64,000 bases of DNA, from assembly GCF_003751225.1 (NCBI RefSeq), contig NZ_RJKE01000001.1:124001-188000 (forward strand), written 5' to 3'. Within the stretch, counting starts at the first letter, position 1, and every line of letters begins with the position of its first letter. The notes below the pieces were generated by a model, which saw only the letters and a list, made by a program, of their open reading frames with translations, was not told the origin of the DNA and ran no database searches. Positions 17,617-25,018 of the stretch are shown one piece after another. The stretch is from Actinocorallia herbida (GTDB lineage Bacteria; Actinomycetota; Actinomycetes; Streptosporangiales; Streptosporangiaceae). The position numbers were made by a program, and so were the translations under genes.

Positions 17617-18513
17617 ATGTCCGTCACCGTCCGGGTCCCCGCGAAAGTCAACCTCCAGCTCGGCGTCGGGCCGCTGCGGGACGACGGCTACCACGACCTG
17701 GTGAACGTCTTCCATGCCGTGTCGCTCTTCGACGAGGTCACGGTGACCGAGGGGCCGCTCGCCGTCACCGTCGAGGGCGCGTCGATCGAGGGCGTCCCGA
17801 CGGGCCCCGAGAACCTCGCGGCCCGCGCGGCGGTGCTGCTGGCCGGGCACCTGGGCGTCGAGGCCGCGGCGTCGATCCACATCCGCAAGGAGATCCCGGT
17901 CGCGGGCGGCATGGCGGGCGGCAGCGCGGACGCGGCGGCGGCCCTGCTGGGCTGCGCGGCGCTGTGGAACCCGGGCCTTCCCCTGAAGACCCTGATGGAG
18001 CTGGGCGGGCAATTGGGGAGCGATGTGCCTTTCGCGCTCCTCGGCGGCACCGCCGTGGGCGTCGGACGGGGCGAGGTCCTCACCCCGCTGCCGACGTCCG
18101 GGGAGTACCACTGGATCTTCGCGCTCGCGGAAGGCGGCCTGTCCACCCCGGCCGTCTACGCCGAGTGCGACAGGCTGCGCGCGGCCTTCGAGGAGCACGC
18201 GGTCTGGCCGCACGAGTCGCCCGCGCTGCTCGCCGCGCTCGCCGAGGGCGACGCCAAGGCGCTGGGCGCGGCCCTCACCAACGACCTCCAGCCCGCCGCC
18301 CTGAGCCTCATGCCATCGCTCCAGCGGACCATCGCGGCGGGCCGGGACTTCGGCGCGCTCGGCGCCCTGGTGTCGGGCTCCGGGCCGACCTGCGCGTTCC
18401 TGGCCGGCGACGCCGAGCACGCCGCGGACATCGCGGCGGCGCTGCGCGGCGCGGGGGTCGCGCGGGCCGCGGTGGCCGCCTCGGGGCCGGTGCCCGGCGC
18501 GACGGTCCTGTGA
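17617..18513 (+). CDS. ispE: 4-(cytidine 5'-diphospho)-2-C-methyl-D-erythritol kinase
   Basis: 298 residues. IspE phosphorylates CDP-methylerythritol at the 2-hydroxyl in the MEP route to isoprenoids, supplying among others the polyprenyl carriers used by the glycan genes in this window. It is a GHMP kinase: VRVPAKVNLQLGVGPLRDDGYH at the N-terminus, the ATP-binding glycine motif PVAGGMAGGSADAAAAL around residues 94-110, LGSDVPFALLGGTA, and the C-terminal VSGSGPTCAFL. Length is normal. It lies 68 bp after rsmA on the same strand, the standard actinobacterial order, and 115 bp before the ABC-F gene. Confidence 0.95.
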   Translation: MSVTVRVPAKVNLQLGVGPLRDDGYHDLVNVFHAVSLFDEVTVTEGPLAVTVEGASIEGVPTGPENLAARAAVLLAGHLGVEAAASIHIRKEIPVAGGMAGGSADAAAALLGCAALWNPGLPLKTLMELGGQLGSDVPFALLGGTAVGVGRGEVLTPLPTSGEYHWIFALAEGGLSTPAVYAECDRLRAAFEEHAVWPHESPALLAALAEGDAKALGAALTNDLQPAALSLMPSLQRTIAAGRDFGALGALVSGSGPTCAFLAGDAEHAADIAAALRGAGVARAAVAASGPVPGATVL

Positions 18514-18628
18514 CACGGCGGGCCCGACCTGCCCGATGCCTGCATAACGCGGAAATCCGCCTAACCTGGGCGGTCTGGAGACGAGCACGAGCCGCGCCCG
18601 CGCGGCGCGCCGAGGGACGACGGTCTGA

Positions 18629-20398
18629 GTGAACCTGATCAATCTGGAGAACGTGAGCAAGGCCTACGGGCCCAATCCCCTGCTGGACGCGGTGTCACTG
18701 GGCATCGAGTCGGGCTGGCGGATCGGGATCGTCGGCCGCAACGGCTACGGCAAGTCCACGCTCATGAACATCATGGCGCGGCGCACCGAGGCCGACTCCG
18801 GGCGCGTCACCCACACCGGAGGGCTCCGCCTGGCCATGCTCGTCCAGCGCGACGAGTTCGCGCCCGACGCGACGGTCAGGTCGGTCGTCCTGGGAGATAC
18901 GCCCGAGCACGAATGGGCCGGCAGCGCCGACATCCGCGACATCCTGTCCGGGCTGCTCACCGGGCTCGACCTCGACGCGCCCCTCGCGGGCATGTCCGGC
19001 GGCGAGAAGCGCCGGGTCTCCCTCGCCGCGCTGCTCGTCCCCGAATCCGACGTGATCATGCTGGACGAGCCCACCAACCACCTCGACATCGAGGCGATCA
19101 CCTGGCTCGCCCGGCACCTCAAGGGACGGCGCGAGGCCCTGGCCGTCGTCACCCACGACAGGTGGTTCCTCGACGAGGTCACCGACCGCACCTGGGAGGT
19201 CGTGGACGGCCGCGTCGAGCGGTACGAAGGCGGGTACTCCGCGTACGTCCTGGCCAAGGCCGAGCGCGCGCGGGTCGCCGACGCGACCGAGGCCAAGCGG
19301 CAGAACCTCATGCGCAAGGAGCTGGCCTGGCTGCGGCGCGGCCCGCAGGCCCGCAGCACCAAGCCCAAGTTCCGGGTCGACGCCGCCCAGGCGCTCATCG
19401 CCGACGAGCCGCCGCTGCGCGACAAGGTCGAACTGACCAAGTTCGCCACCGCCCGGCTCGGCAAGACCGTCTACGACGTCGAGGACGTGTCCCTGGAGCT
19501 CGGCGGGAACCCCGTCTTCGAGCGGATCACCTGGCGGCTCGGCCCCGGCGACCGGATCGGCCTCGTCGGGGTGAACGGCAGCGGCAAGACGAGCATGCTC
19601 CGGCTGCTCGCGGGCACCGTCCGGCCGGACTCCGGAAGGGTCGTGCGCGGTAAGACGGTCGCCCTCGCGCACCTGTCTCAGGAGCTCGCCGAACTCGACC
19701 CCCAGCGGCGCGTCCTCGAGTCGGTGGAGGAGGTCGCCCGCAGGATCACCGTGGGCAAGCGCGAGTGGACGGCCGGCCAGCTCCTGGAAAGGCTCGGCTT
19801 CAAGACCGACGCCCAGTGGAAGCCCGTGGGCGACCTGTCCGGAGGCGAGCGGCGCAGGCTCCAGATCCTGCGGCTGCTCATGGCCGAGCCCAACGTGATG
19901 CTCCTCGACGAGCCCACCAACGACCTCGACATCGAGACGCTCACCGAGGTGGAGGACATCCTCGACGGCTGGCCCGGCACCCTCGTCGTGGTCAGCCACG
20001 ACAGGTACTTCCTGGAGCGCGTCACCGACACCGTGTACGCGCTGCTGGGCGACGGCACGGTACGGATGCTCACCGGCGGCGTGGAGGAGTACCTGGACAG
20101 GGTGGAGGCCGGGACGGTCTCAGCGGTCCGGACCCCCGGGTCCTCCGCGGCCCCCGTGCAGGCGGCTCCCGCCAAGCCGGTGCAGCAGTCGAAACTGGAC
20201 TGGAAGACGCAGAAGGAGCTCGACCGCCTGGAGCGTCAGCTGGACAAGCTCACCAAGCGAGAGGCGGAGCTGCACGGCCAGATGGCCGACGCGGCCACCG
20301 ACCATGAGCGGCTGCTCGACCTGGACGCCAAGCTGAAGGCCGTGCTCGCCGAGAAGGACGAGGTCGAGATGGCGTGGCTGGAGCTGGCCGAAGGCTAG
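18629..20398 (+). CDS. ABC-F family ATP-binding protein (Uup/EttA-like)
   Basis: 589 residues from GTG 18629. Two ABC ATPase domains and no membrane segments: Walker A GRNGYGKST near 37 and GVNGSGKTS near 314; signatures SGGEKRR near 123 and SGGERRR near 405; Walker B plus H-loop regions MLDEPTNHLDIEA and LLDEPTNDLDIET. The linker between domains (RQNLMRKELAWLRRGPQARS) is the ABC-F interdomain arm with the usual positive charges. A C-terminal coiled coil (KTQKELDRLERQLDKLTKRE, about 530-560) resembles Uup. ABC-F proteins act on ribosomes or nucleic acids, not in transport. The gene follows ispE, as in many actinobacteria, and is convergent with the MarR gene 7 bp away. Confidence 0.9.
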   Translation: MNLINLENVSKAYGPNPLLDAVSLGIESGWRIGIVGRNGYGKSTLMNIMARRTEADSGRVTHTGGLRLAMLVQRDEFAPDATVRSVVLGDTPEHEWAGSADIRDILSGLLTGLDLDAPLAGMSGGEKRRVSLAALLVPESDVIMLDEPTNHLDIEAITWLARHLKGRREALAVVTHDRWFLDEVTDRTWEVVDGRVERYEGGYSAYVLAKAERARVADATEAKRQNLMRKELAWLRRGPQARSTKPKFRVDAAQALIADEPPLRDKVELTKFATARLGKTVYDVEDVSLELGGNPVFERITWRLGPGDRIGLVGVNGSGKTSMLRLLAGTVRPDSGRVVRGKTVALAHLSQELAELDPQRRVLESVEEVARRITVGKREWTAGQLLERLGFKTDAQWKPVGDLSGGERRRLQILRLLMAEPNVMLLDEPTNDLDIETLTEVEDILDGWPGTLVVVSHDRYFLERVTDTVYALLGDGTVRMLTGGVEEYLDRVEAGTVSAVRTPGSSAAPVQAAPAKPVQQSKLDWKTQKELDRLERQLDKLTKREAELHGQMADAATDHERLLDLDAKLKAVLAEKDEVEMAWLELAEG

Positions 20399-20405
20399 TC
20401 CCCGG

Positions 20406-20894
20406 TCAGAGGTCGAAGGGGACCAGGAGGGTGCGCAGGAGGCCGGCGAGCTGCTTCTGCTCGGTGTCGCTGAGCGCCGCGAGCAGCTCGCGCTCCCGGT
20501 CGATGAGGTCGGAGAAGGCCGCGTCGACCCTGGCCCTGCCGACGTCGGTGAGCCGGACCTGGACGCCGCGCTTGTCGGCCGGGTCGGGGTGGCGCTCGAC
20601 CAGGCGCGCCGCGGTGAGCCGGTCGATCCGGTTCGTCATGGTGCCCGAGGTGACGAGGGTGGCGCGCAGGAGCTGGCCCGGGTTGAGCTGGTAGGGGGCG
20701 CCCGCCCGGCGCAGCGCCGTCAGGACGTCGAACTCCCACGACTCCATCTCGTGGGCGGCGAAGACGGCCCTGCGGGCACGGTCCAGGTGCCGGGAGAGCC
20801 GCGAGACACGGCTCAGCACGTGCAATGGCTGGACGTCCAGTTCGGGGCGTTCCGTCCGCCATGCGGAGACCAGCCGGTCGACCTCGTCCTCCAT
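20406..20894 (-). CDS. MarR-family regulator, TamR-like by its operator and regulon
   Basis: 162 residues from ATG 20894. The winged helix-turn-helix core is MESWEFDVLTALRRAG, QLLRATLVTSGTMTNRIDRL and the wing VERHPDPADKRGVQVRLTDVGR, typical of MarR proteins; helices at both ends form the dimer. The promoter has TAGGGT 6 bp before the ATG (leaderless) and an 18-bp operator 17 bp upstream of the start, so autoregulation is likely. The same operator occurs twice at the trans-aconitate methyltransferase promoter at 24.2 kb. MarR proteins called TamR control tam in Streptomyces, and that is the best reading here. It ends 7 bp from the convergent ABC-F gene. Confidence 0.82.
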   Translation of the reverse strand: MEDEVDRLVSAWRTERPELDVQPLHVLSRVSRLSRHLDRARRAVFAAHEMESWEFDVLTALRRAGAPYQLNPGQLLRATLVTSGTMTNRIDRLTAARLVERHPDPADKRGVQVRLTDVGRARVDAAFSDLIDRERELLAALSDTEQKQLAGLLRTLLVPFDL

Positions 20895-20900
20895 GGGTGA

Positions 20901-20906
20901 ACCCTA
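20901..20906 (-). promoter_or_regulatory. Leaderless -10 box (TAGGGT) of the MarR gene
   Basis: Read on the minus strand, TAGGGT is followed by 6 bp and the ATG at 20894. The operator at 20911-20928 lies just upstream, in the spacer between the -10 and the expected -35 position, where bound protein would block RNA polymerase. Confidence 0.5.
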
Positions 20907-20910
20907 TCTG

Positions 20911-20928
20911 TATCTCGACGTCAAGACA
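20911..20928. promoter_or_regulatory. Predicted MarR/TamR operator, copy 1
   Basis: TATCTCGACGTCAAGACA, a near-palindrome centred on CG (TCTCGA-CG-TCAAGA). It differs by one base from the site at 24247-24264 and by two from the reverse complement of 24212-24229. The repetition at two distant promoters, one of them of a MarR gene, supports a true operator. Confidence 0.75.
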
Positions 20929-20943
20929 CAGGTCGGTCCCGGG

Positions 20944-21114
20944 TTACTCCATGCCGTCGAGATCTTCCATCAGGCGCTCCAGGCGCGCGGAGGCGTCACG
21001 GGTGACCGAATCGGCCGATCCCTTGAGGTAGCCGGCCGCGGTCAGCGCCTCCCGCATGGCCTCCTCCATCAGGCCGACCGCCAGTCCGAAAGGGATCATC
21101 CGCTCGCCGTCCAT
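20944..21114 (-). CDS. Small hypothetical protein
   Basis: 56 residues from ATG 21114, with GGGAGGGG directly upstream as Shine-Dalgarno; a longer form from ATG 21210 is possible but lacks such a site. The sequence is helical and amphipathic (GLAVGLMEEAMREALTAAGY then SARLERLMEDLDGME) with no signal, membrane segment or recognisable motif. It lies upstream of the MarR gene on the same strand, but the MarR operator sits between them, so they are likely separate transcripts. No function can be proposed. Confidence 0.4.
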   Translation of the reverse strand: MDGERMIPFGLAVGLMEEAMREALTAAGYLKGSADSVTRDASARLERLMEDLDGME

Positions 21115-21210
21115 CGCCCCTCCCTCGGCGCCGTGCGACCGTGGATCGCAGGTCTGTGTCCGCGTCATGGGGATCTGCTCCCGCCTTTCCGCCGATAGCG
21201 CGGGGTTCAT

Positions 21211-21739
21211 CCTTCCGGTAGGAAACCCGGTCTGTCAGCCATGTCGGAAAAAAGTCAAGACGGCATCCGGCCACCATCCCTCTACCTCCCGATTCGACCT
21301 TTTTGAAGGTCTTCATCGGCCCGGGATCTCAGGTTCGGCGCGGCTGTAGCACCTTGCCGGGGCGGCCGCGGTGCGGGCTGTTACGACATGTATCGCACTG
21401 ATCGTTCGGAAATATCCTATGCGTCGTTCCTGCAACTCCCAATATTGGGAATGCCGCCGCGCATCCGCCGATTTCGCACCGCATCCCTTGTCCCGCCGTC
21501 GATTCCGAGGTTATCCACAGGTGGCTCCGGCGCCTTTCGCGCTGCTGGTTTACGGTGACGGTGAAGTGAATTCCAGGAAATCGCGGTACGGCGGATGCGG
21601 GTGCGCGGAGGGCGGAGTGATGGGTGGAGTGATGGGCGGATCGATGGTCGGCGGGGCGGCGGCGCGGCTAAGGGGCTTTTGCCGGGCGGGCCTGCGGGCG
21701 GCGGTCGCGGGAGCGCGACGGCCGATGGGGTGGGGAAGG
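21211..21739. other. Gene-free stretch, partly lower in GC
   Basis: I see no credible gene in these 529 bp. The middle (about 21230-21580) is richer in A+T than its surroundings and contains the perfect palindrome CCCAATATTGGG (near 21440), a single DnaA-box-like TTATCCACA at 21511-21519, and several short inverted repeats. The right end is G-rich. It could hold regulatory sites, but none can be assigned to a gene. Confidence 0.4.
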
Positions 21740-22261
21740 CTACAAAAGGGTCAGAGGGAGGATTTCGGCGTTGGGCAGCGCGGTGAACGCGGTGCCCGGA
21801 AGGAGGATCTTGGAGCGGCGCAGGCCGCTGCCGATGACCGCGCGCGGCACCCTGACCACCGCCTCGTCGACCAGCACGGGCCAGTCGCCGGGGAGCCCCA
21901 CCGGCGTGATCCCGCCGTACTCCATGCCGGTCAGCCCGGTCGCCTCGTCCATGGGCGCGAAGGAGACCTTCCGCGCCCCCAGTCGGCGGCGCACCGCCCC
22001 GTTGACGTCCGCGCGCGCCGTGGCGAGCACCACGCACGCCGCATAGGAGGTCTGCCCGCCCCGCTTGGCCGCGACGATCACGCAGTTCGCGCTGGCCTCC
22101 AGCGCCACCCCGTACCGCGCACAGAACTCGGCGGTGTCGGAGACCTCCGGATCGATCTCCGCGACCTCGGCCCCCGGTACCCCCTCGATCACCCGGGCCA
22201 CCGGCCCCGCCAGCAACCCCAGCGCCTGAGGCGCCCCCACCCACTCCAGAACCTCGCCCAC
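21740..22261 (-). CDS. YbaK/ProX-type aminoacyl-tRNA deacylase domain protein
   Basis: 173 residues, a single YbaK / prolyl-tRNA-synthetase-associated domain. Visible family features are NCVIVAAKRGGQTSYAACVV in the central sheet, RRRLGARKVSFAPMDEATGL with the conserved Lys region, and EYGGITPVGLPGDWPVLVDE, the GG-P loop. Free-standing members hydrolyse mischarged aminoacyl-tRNAs such as Cys- or Ala-tRNA-Pro in trans. It stands alone on the minus strand, flanked by gene-poor DNA on both sides. The exact tRNA substrate cannot be read from the sequence. Confidence 0.8.
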   Translation of the reverse strand: MGEVLEWVGAPQALGLLAGPVARVIEGVPGAEVAEIDPEVSDTAEFCARYGVALEASANCVIVAAKRGGQTSYAACVVLATARADVNGAVRRRLGARKVSFAPMDEATGLTGMEYGGITPVGLPGDWPVLVDEAVVRVPRAVIGSGLRRSKILLPGTAFTALPNAEILPLTLL

Positions 22262-22732
22262 CCCCGCACCTTAACCGCTCCTGAGAACTGTCCGCCTTCC
22301 CCTTCATCCCGCGTACGCCCGACGCCGCCTCCCGCACCCGCTGTGCCCGCCCGCACGCCTCCCCTGAACAGCGTCGGTCGCGAGCCTGAAATGACGCAGC
22401 CGCCCCCTGCGACGGTGCCGGGTCGTGGCGGCGGCGGGCGCAGGACCGAATGGGGTGCCGCGGCGGCTCGCGTGGGTTCGCGGGGGTACTGGGGTGGCGC
22501 GGGGTGCCGACACGGCGGTGGGCGCAGGATTGCCGGGGTGCCGGGGTGCTGGGGTGCTGGGGTGGCGGGCGGTGGTGGAGGGATCGCGGGGGTGCTGGGG
22601 TGGCGGGCGGTGGTGGAGGGGGTCTCCTGGTGCCGTGGTCGGGGGTGGGGAGATGTTGGGAACGGGTCTCTTTTGGTGGGGGTGGGGATTATGGTCCGGG
22701 GTGTGGGGTGTGCGGCGGTGAAGGGATGGCGG
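22262..22732. other. Gene-free G-rich stretch with tandem repeats
   Basis: No gene is supported in these 471 bp. From about 22430 the plus strand becomes a run of GGGG-containing units (GGGGTGCT, GGGGTGGC, GGGCGGTGG) including an exact 32-bp direct repeat listed separately. Long open frames through here are simply the result of lacking A+T-rich stop codons. The plus strand has many closely spaced G-tracts and could form G-quadruplexes. Confidence 0.5.
22551..22620 (+). repeat. Exact 32-bp direct repeat, two copies, G-rich
   Basis: Positions 22551-22582 and 22589-22620 are identical over 32 bp, separated by 6 bp (ATCGCG). Each copy starts GGGGTGCTGGGGTGG and ends GGTGGTGGAGGG. A shorter degenerate series of GGGGTGC units precedes them from about 22530. 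It lies about 110 bp upstream of the secreted protein gene at 22733. Confidence 0.85.
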
Positions 22733-23728
22733 ATGGGATCGCGGCGAGTGGGGCGGGGTCTGGGGGCGGTGGGGCTGGCGCTGGCACTGCTGGTGGGGAT
22801 GGGCGGGGCGGCGGGGGCGAAGCCGGCCGGGTGGCGGTTCGAGGGGACCGCGGGGGCCGAGGTCGCGGTGCCGGGCGGGTGGTCGGTGAACGACTACGGG
22901 TGCGGGATGAGCGGGCGGCCCACCGTCGTGCGGGCGGAGGGCATGCGGAACCTCTGTTACACCGAGGAGCCCGCCGACAAGGAGGTGGCCCTGATCGGGT
23001 ACCGCGCCGATGTCGAGTACTCGGACCAGGTCGAGCAGCTCACCGGGGAACCCGTCGTCACCAAGGTGTCGGGCGTGGCCGCCGAGCGGTTGGCGAAGCG
23101 GCTGCCCGATGGCAGGTACGCGGGGCGGGTCCGCATCCCGTCGCGCGACCTGGTGCTCGTGGTGCGCACGTTGAGCGAGACGCGCACGCGCCGGATCCTC
23201 GACGGCTTCCGGCTGGCCCGGACCGACGCGAAGGGCTGCCCGACGGAGAGCAAGCGGGCCAAGGCGGGCGGGGTGAAAGGCGCGAAGTTCGTTCCGGCTG
23301 CTCCGGCGTCCGTCTCGCTCTGCTACTTCGCGGGCGGTGAGTACACCGACCCCGAGTACGTCGCGGACCTGAAGAAGCACGGGCTGAAGCTCGCCGCCTC
23401 CCACCGGCTCAAGGGCGCCAAGGCGCGCGCTCTCGCCACGGCGCTCAGCAAGGCGCGGCCGGGTCCGAACAAGGACGCGCCGAAATCACAGTGCGCCGAC
23501 GGAGTCCGGCCGGTGGTGCCCGACCTCGCCCTGATCTTCCGCGACAAGGCGGGCAAGAGGCTCGGCACGGTGTTCGCGACGTTCCAGAGCTGCAAGGGAC
23601 GCAGGCTGGACAACGGAAAGCGCAAGGCCAAGGTCACCGAGAAACTCCTCTTCCTGATGATGGATCCGCTCAAGGTCGGCTACAGCTGGTCGGCCCTGCC
23701 CGCCGCGAAGTCCGGCGGACAGGGCTGA
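22733..23728 (+). CDS. Secreted protein of unknown function, Cys-containing
   Basis: 331 residues from ATG 22733, with GAAGGGA 6-7 bp upstream. Residues 1-30 are a signal peptide: MGSRRVGRGLGAVGLALALL then an Ala/Gly cleavage region ending AGAKP. The mature part has scattered Cys (YGCGMSG, LCYTEE, KGCPTE, LCYFAGG, SQCADG, FQSCKG), which could form disulphides outside the cell. No catalytic motif or known domain is recognised. It may hold two halves of similar build: a first with GYRADVEYSDQVEQL and a second with GGEYTDPEYVADLKKHGLKL, but the likeness is weak. It is a single gene, convergent with gdx. Confidence 0.65.
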   Translation: MGSRRVGRGLGAVGLALALLVGMGGAAGAKPAGWRFEGTAGAEVAVPGGWSVNDYGCGMSGRPTVVRAEGMRNLCYTEEPADKEVALIGYRADVEYSDQVEQLTGEPVVTKVSGVAAERLAKRLPDGRYAGRVRIPSRDLVLVVRTLSETRTRRILDGFRLARTDAKGCPTESKRAKAGGVKGAKFVPAAPASVSLCYFAGGEYTDPEYVADLKKHGLKLAASHRLKGAKARALATALSKARPGPNKDAPKSQCADGVRPVVPDLALIFRDKAGKRLGTVFATFQSCKGRRLDNGKRKAKVTEKLLFLMMDPLKVGYSWSALPAAKSGGQG

Positions 23729-23759
23729 GGCGGACGGCGGTCCAGCGGCCGGCTCCGGC

Positions 23760-24080
23760 TCAGTGGCCTGAGGTCGCCTTGAGGCCGAGGACGGCGACGA
23801 CGAGGAGGGCGAGGAAGAGGAGGCGGGGCAGGGTCGCGGGGTCGCCGTGCCAGGCGATCCCGACGACGGCGGTGCCGAGGGCGCCGATGCCGACCCAGAC
23901 CGCGTAGGCGGTGCCGAGGGGGATGGTGCGGGTGGCGAGCGACAGCGCGTACATGCTCGCCGCGAGCATGGCGACGAAGGCGGTGGTGGGCCACAGGCGG
24001 GTGAGGCCCTGCGTGGCGGGAAGGGTGGTGGCCCAGGCGACCTCAAGGGCGCCGGCGAAGACGAGCAGGATCCATGCCAT
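23760..24080 (-). CDS. gdx: Guanidinium exporter, small multidrug resistance family
   Basis: 106 residues from ATG 24080, with TGGAGG 9 bp upstream; the normal length for SMR transporters. Four membrane helices: AWILLVFAGALEVAWATTLP with the essential Glu of helix 1 (residue 13), WPTTAFVAMLAASMYALSLA, RTIPLGTAYAVWVGIGALGT, and LLFLALLVVAVLGLKATS. The helix 3 pattern PLGTAYAVWVGIGALG is that of the SugE/Gdx subgroup rather than EmrE. Gdx proteins exchange guanidinium for protons as antiparallel dimers. A guanidine-III-like riboswitch lies directly upstream, which fits this function better than a drug-export role. It diverges from the tam gene. Confidence 0.85.
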   Translation of the reverse strand: MAWILLVFAGALEVAWATTLPATQGLTRLWPTTAFVAMLAASMYALSLATRTIPLGTAYAVWVGIGALGTAVVGIAWHGDPATLPRLLFLALLVVAVLGLKATSGH

Positions 24081-24100
24081 GGCGAACGACCTCCAAATGA

Positions 24101-24142
24101 GGCCGTCTTTGCTCAGCCGGTACGGACACCCTCGTCGGCGGG
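24101..24142 (-). ncRNA. Guanidine-III (ykkC-III) riboswitch, probable
   Basis: On the minus strand, 20 bp before the gdx start, the RNA reads GCCGACGAGG, then UCCGUACC, GGC and CAAAGACGG, matching in order the conserved segments of guanidine-III RNAs (ACGAGG, CCGUACC, CAAGACGG). GCCG can pair with CGGC (P1) and CCGU with ACGG (P2). P2 is shorter than in known examples and there is one extra A before GACGG. The class is known mostly from Actinobacteria upstream of SMR exporter genes and turns expression on when guanidinium binds. The ribosome site of gdx follows the last helix directly. Confidence 0.72.
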
Positions 24143-24183
24143 CGGCCGGGGTTTCGACCACCTGTGTCCGACGATAGCCGACA

Positions 24184-24198
24184 TCGGACATGGTCCGA
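24184..24198. promoter_or_regulatory. 15-bp palindrome of unknown use between gdx and tam
   Basis: TCGGAC-ATG-GTCCGA, a perfect 6-3-6 palindrome, with a further TGTCCGA at 24165-24171 that pairs with TCGGACA at 24184-24190. It lies upstream of the riboswitch in the gdx promoter area and could be an operator for a second regulator. No protein can be matched to it. Confidence 0.35.
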
Positions 24199-24211
24199 CT
24201 CGGTGCGCGAG

Positions 24212-24229
24212 CGTCTTGACGTCGAGACA
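24212..24229. promoter_or_regulatory. Predicted MarR/TamR operator, copy 2 (covers the tam -35)
   Basis: CGTCTTGACGTCGAGACA; its reverse complement differs by two bases from the site at the MarR gene. The TTGACG inside it (24216-24221) is the best -35 box for tam, paired across 18 bp with CATTAT at 24240-24245. Confidence 0.7.
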
Positions 24230-24239
24230 AATGTGTTGC

Positions 24240-24245
24240 CATTAT
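24240..24245 (+). promoter_or_regulatory. -10 box (CATTAT) of the tam promoter
   Basis: CATTAT, 18 bp after TTGACG at 24216-24221 and 8 bp before the ATG at 24254. The transcript would start at or almost at the start codon (leaderless). The two operator copies flank this hexamer. Confidence 0.55.
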
Positions 24246-24246
24246 G

Positions 24247-24264
24247 TATCTCGATGTCAAGACA
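24247..24264. promoter_or_regulatory. Predicted MarR/TamR operator, copy 3 (covers the tam start codon)
   Basis: TATCTCGATGTCAAGACA; one base different from the site at the MarR promoter. The ATG of tam (24254) lies inside it. Its centre is 35 bp from that of copy 2, so a bound pair of dimers would enclose the core promoter. Confidence 0.75.
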
Positions 24265-25006
24265 AGCCTGGGATCCGGCGCAGTACGGCCTGTTCTCCGC
24301 GGAGCGGGGCAGGGCGTTCTTCGAGCTGGCCGCGCGGGTGCGGGTGAAGGACCCGCGCCGGGTGGCGGATCTCGGCTGCGGTGACGGGGTGCTGACGGCG
24401 ACGCTCGCCGACCGGTGGCCCGCCGCCCGCGTCGAGGGGATCGACTCCTCGCCGGAGATGATCGAGGCGGCATGGCGCCGCCAGGTGCCGGGGCTCGCTT
24501 TCGAGCGGGCCGACCTGGTGGACTGGGCGCCCGATCTTCCGGTGGACGTCATCGTGTCGAACGCCGCCCTCCAGTGGGTGCCGGGGCACGTGGAACTGCT
24601 CGGCCGCCTGTCGGCGCACCTCGTGCCCGGTGGCGTCCTGGCCTTCCAGGTGCCGGGCAACTTCGGTGCGCCCAGCCACGTGCTGCTGCGCGAGCTGAGC
24701 GCCGAGTACGGCGTCCGGCAGGAGCGGCCCGCCGTGCTGGAGCCCGAGGAGTACCTCGCGGCGCTGGCCGGGCTCGGCTGCGAGGCCGACGTCTGGGAGA
24801 CCACCTACCTTCAGGTGCTCCAGGGCACCGACCCGGTCGTGGAGTGGATGAAGGGCACCGCGCTGCGGCCCGTCCTCGCCGCCCTCGACGACCCTGAGGA
24901 CTTCCTCGCCGCCTACGCGGCGAGGCTGCGGGAGGCCTACCCGCCGACGGAGCACGGAACGGTCTTCCCGTTCCGGCGGATCTTCGCGGTGGCGCGCAGG
25001 CCCTGA
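24254..25006 (+). CDS. tam: Trans-aconitate 2-methyltransferase
   Basis: 250 residues from ATG 24254 (MSRQAWDPAQYGLF). Class I SAM methyltransferase: RVADLGCGDGVLTATLADRW (motif I) near residue 38, VEGIDSSPEMIEAAWR (motif II), DVIVSNAALQWVPGHVELL (motif IV) and LVPGGVLAFQVPGN. The opening WDPxxY..F, the NAALQWVP block and FPFRRIFAVA near the end are typical of Tam, which methylates trans-aconitate, an inhibitor formed from cis-aconitate that blocks aconitase. The promoter is flanked by two copies of the MarR/TamR operator, in line with known control of tam in Streptomyces. It diverges from gdx. Confidence 0.87.
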   Translation: MSRQAWDPAQYGLFSAERGRAFFELAARVRVKDPRRVADLGCGDGVLTATLADRWPAARVEGIDSSPEMIEAAWRRQVPGLAFERADLVDWAPDLPVDVIVSNAALQWVPGHVELLGRLSAHLVPGGVLAFQVPGNFGAPSHVLLRELSAEYGVRQERPAVLEPEEYLAALAGLGCEADVWETTYLQVLQGTDPVVEWMKGTALRPVLAALDDPEDFLAAYAARLREAYPPTEHGTVFPFRRIFAVARRP

Positions 25007-25018
25007 CAACAGAAGACG

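Noticed and set aside
21511-21519. DnaA-box-like TTATCCACA (another, inverted, at 11189-11197)
   Set aside because: Single isolated copies without a cluster, AT-rich unwinding element or dnaA/dnaN nearby do not make an origin; chance matches are expected.
22551-22620. CRISPR-like array
   Set aside because: Only two copies, a 6-bp spacer and G-rich composition; no cas genes. It is a tandem repeat.
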